Source: Candidatus Melainabacteria bacterium
GTDB lineage: Bacteria > Cyanobacteriota > Vampirovibrionia > Obscuribacterales > Obscuribacteraceae
Direction of reading: 5' to 3'
Assembly: GCA_003242885.1 (NCBI GenBank)
Contig: QKMZ01000001.1
Span: 496,001-560,000, forward strand
DNA: 64,000 nt
Part shown: in pieces, positions 62,562-64,000 of the stretch
How the letters are laid out: each line of letters begins with the position of its first letter
Position numbering within the stretch: the first letter of the stretch is position 1
Notes under the pieces: model-generated
What the model was told of the DNA's origin: nothing
Databases searched by the model: none
The model's input: only the letters and a program-made list of their open reading frames with translations
Translations under genes and position numbers: made by a program

Positions 62562-64000
62562 ATGAACATCACTAAGATAAGCCAGTCTCAATCACTCAGC
62601 GATGCGATCGGCGCTGCGTCGAATTGCATTGCTCCGTTATATCCACTTACCAATTTCATCGCGGGCAATGCGCTTAAAGGTTTTGAAGAAATTCCTTTTG
62701 CGTCGGCTATGCGGAAGGCTGCTCATCTTTTCGGTGCTCATGGTTTTCTTCCGCTGTCAGATTATCGTGCCATGTATGAAAACGGGCGTATTTCTCCAGC
62801 GAATCTCGAGGAAGCTTTCCTGAGAAAGCACGACAACGAAACTGTACAGCAAGATTCCGAGAAAGAAATTCTCACATTGGCGGAAATGCTTGACCGGGCG
62901 AGCGGTTCGAAACTCCTAACCGTTATTAACAGTCAAATGGTTAAGTGGTGTGCAGCTTACTTAGACCGTACACAAGCGCCATGGAAACCGTCTGCAAAAG
63001 ATGATTTGTATGTCTTTTGGCAAGATTTAGCTAAGTACGATCTTTCGCTTTCTTTTCACGGAGTAAGAGATTGGACTCAAACAATTGCTTCCCTGCCTGA
63101 GAAGGCGGAGGAGGCTTTAGAAGCGCTTCTTGATTCGCTTGACGTGAGAGGAGAGAATATCGCGCCGTATTTAAGAAGGCATTTAGTTCAGATGCCTGGT
63201 TTTGCGAGTTATTTCAAGTGGCGCGAACAAGAGGGTCTTGATGAAGGGGTCTTGTGCGCTTATTTGGCAATCAGGTTGTTCTACGAAATAGTGTTGTCAA
63301 AGCCTGTTGCCCGGCGAATTTACAAATCAGATGATCTTGGACTGGTCAGACCATTGCTTGAATTAGAAACGCTTGCCAAAAAAACACCGCAAGCCGGCGC
63401 AGACTATGGTCCTGTCTGGCAAGACGCCTACGAGCTGAATTATCGCGACCGACTCTTGTCTTTATTGGATAACAGAACGCGCAGCAGCACTGAGTCGAAG
63501 TGCCAGATGATCTTTTGCATCGACGTTCGTTCCGAACCAATCCGTCGTCAACTGGAAAAGCGTGGACCATATGCGACTTATGGCTTTGCCGGATTTTTCG
63601 GAATGCCAATGCGGATGAGCGAATTTGGAAGCGCCCTTTCTATTGATCTTTGCCCTGTCCTGCTTAAACCTGAGCGTGAAGTTCGAGAAAGCGCAGTTGG
63701 TCTATCGGCGATAAAGCGCATTAGCTGGCAAGCTCTGCGAGTTTCAGCCCTACAATTAAAGAAGAAGCTCAAGTGTAATCTTTCCGGTGCTTTTGGACTT
63801 GTTGAGATGCTGGGAATTTTCTCGGCAGTTCCTCTTGCGCTAAAGACATTTTTCCCTTCTCATGCGAAAAGAATTTGGAATCGTATCGAGTCTAGTGTTG
63901 CTGCGGATGTACAAACAAGACTTGATTTGACAAATTTTTCTCTGGAAGAGAAGGTTGCTCTCGCGCAGAAAGCTATCAAAGGAATCGGTCTGGCGAGCTT
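62562..64000 (+). CDS. dabA: DabA inorganic carbon transporter subunit (cut by window end)
   Basis: The first 479 residues of a DUF2309/DabA protein. Starts IAPLYPLTNFIAGNALKGFE, as in the family. The beta-carbonic-anhydrase-like metal motif FCIDVRSEPIRRQLE carries the zinc Cys319 and Asp321; the remaining His and Cys ligands would lie past the window end. DabA is a cytoplasmic-face zinc protein that hydrates CO2 when coupled to DabB. The start has AGGAGG four bases upstream. The whole family is about 750-1000 residues, so about half is missing here. Confidence 0.92.
   Translation, partial: MNITKISQSQSLSDAIGAASNCIAPLYPLTNFIAGNALKGFEEIPFASAMRKAAHLFGAHGFLPLSDYRAMYENGRISPANLEEAFLRKHDNETVQQDSEKEILTLAEMLDRASGSKLLTVINSQMVKWCAAYLDRTQAPWKPSAKDDLYVFWQDLAKYDLSLSFHGVRDWTQTIASLPEKAEEALEALLDSLDVRGENIAPYLRRHLVQMPGFASYFKWREQEGLDEGVLCAYLAIRLFYEIVLSKPVARRIYKSDDLGLVRPLLELETLAKKTPQAGADYGPVWQDAYELNYRDRLLSLLDNRTRSSTESKCQMIFCIDVRSEPIRRQLEKRGPYATYGFAGFFGMPMRMSEFGSALSIDLCPVLLKPEREVRESAVGLSAIKRISWQALRVSALQLKKKLKCNLSGAFGLVEMLGIFSAVPLALKTFFPSHAKRIWNRIESSVAADVQTRLDLTNFSLEEKVALAQKAIKGIGLAS

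Overview
The window looks like a bacterial chromosome segment of roughly even base composition with no sign of phage, transposon or CRISPR. Protein style suggests a non-photosynthetic relative of the cyanobacteria (Melainabacteria/Vampirovibrionia, perhaps Obscuribacterales). The clues are many secreted or anchored TPR proteins, a PknB-type kinase with an external TPR tail, an SLH-domain envelope protein, a rhomboid-TPR fusion and frequent GTG/TTG starts. This placement is inference from gene style, not from a marker gene.

Layout. 1-10.7 kb: a partial lipid glycosyltransferase, an alpha/beta hydrolase, a rhomboid-TPR and TPR/coiled-coil pair, a YqeG-like phosphatase, uppS, an SLH/glycine-zipper protein and a roadblock protein. 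11-25.5 kb: mutS, a large TPR protein, tspO, a photolyase downstream of a kinesin-light-chain-like TPR protein, an SRPBCC/degenerate-epimerase protein apparently starting at CTG, exonuclease III, alanine dehydrogenase and a thiolase. 25.7-33.7 kb: small secreted proteins, thymidine kinase, a fumarase/aspartase-family protein with an abnormal signature loop, a 5'-nucleotidase fused to a glycine-rich N-terminus, and a TusA-like protein. 33.7-46.8 kb: two TPR proteins behind a structured leader, HPPD, the Ser/Thr kinase, phosphorelay proteins (REC; Hpt-REC-REC-degenerate GGDEF), heme oxygenase, an exported catalase-peroxidase and a fasciclin protein. 46.8-54 kb: a bestrophin/carbonic anhydrase operon, a beta-propeller gene broken by one frameshift, hisC, a thioesterase, tRNA-Gly and threonine dehydratase.

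54.2-64 kb is the most interesting part. An ABC transporter, HlyD adaptor and TolC outer-membrane protein form one operon. Two ArsR-type repressors follow, converging tail to tail with no gap between stop codons. Then comes an operon with a consensus sigma70 promoter: a MurF-like protein without its P-loop lysine, a DabB/NuoL-like ion-translocating subunit, and DabA, cut by the window edge. DabA-DabB is a known energy-coupled CO2/bicarbonate uptake system.

A shared DNA element (ATATTCAAA arm, central TTGCA, TTTG arm) lies before the ABC operon, both arsR genes and the dab operon, and also before the carbonic anhydrase-bestrophin operon 6-11 kb away. I read this as one inorganic-carbon regulon controlled by the ArsR pair: Dab imports and hydrates CO2, carbonic anhydrase equilibrates it, bestrophin passes bicarbonate, and the exporter and MurF-like protein have unknown added roles.
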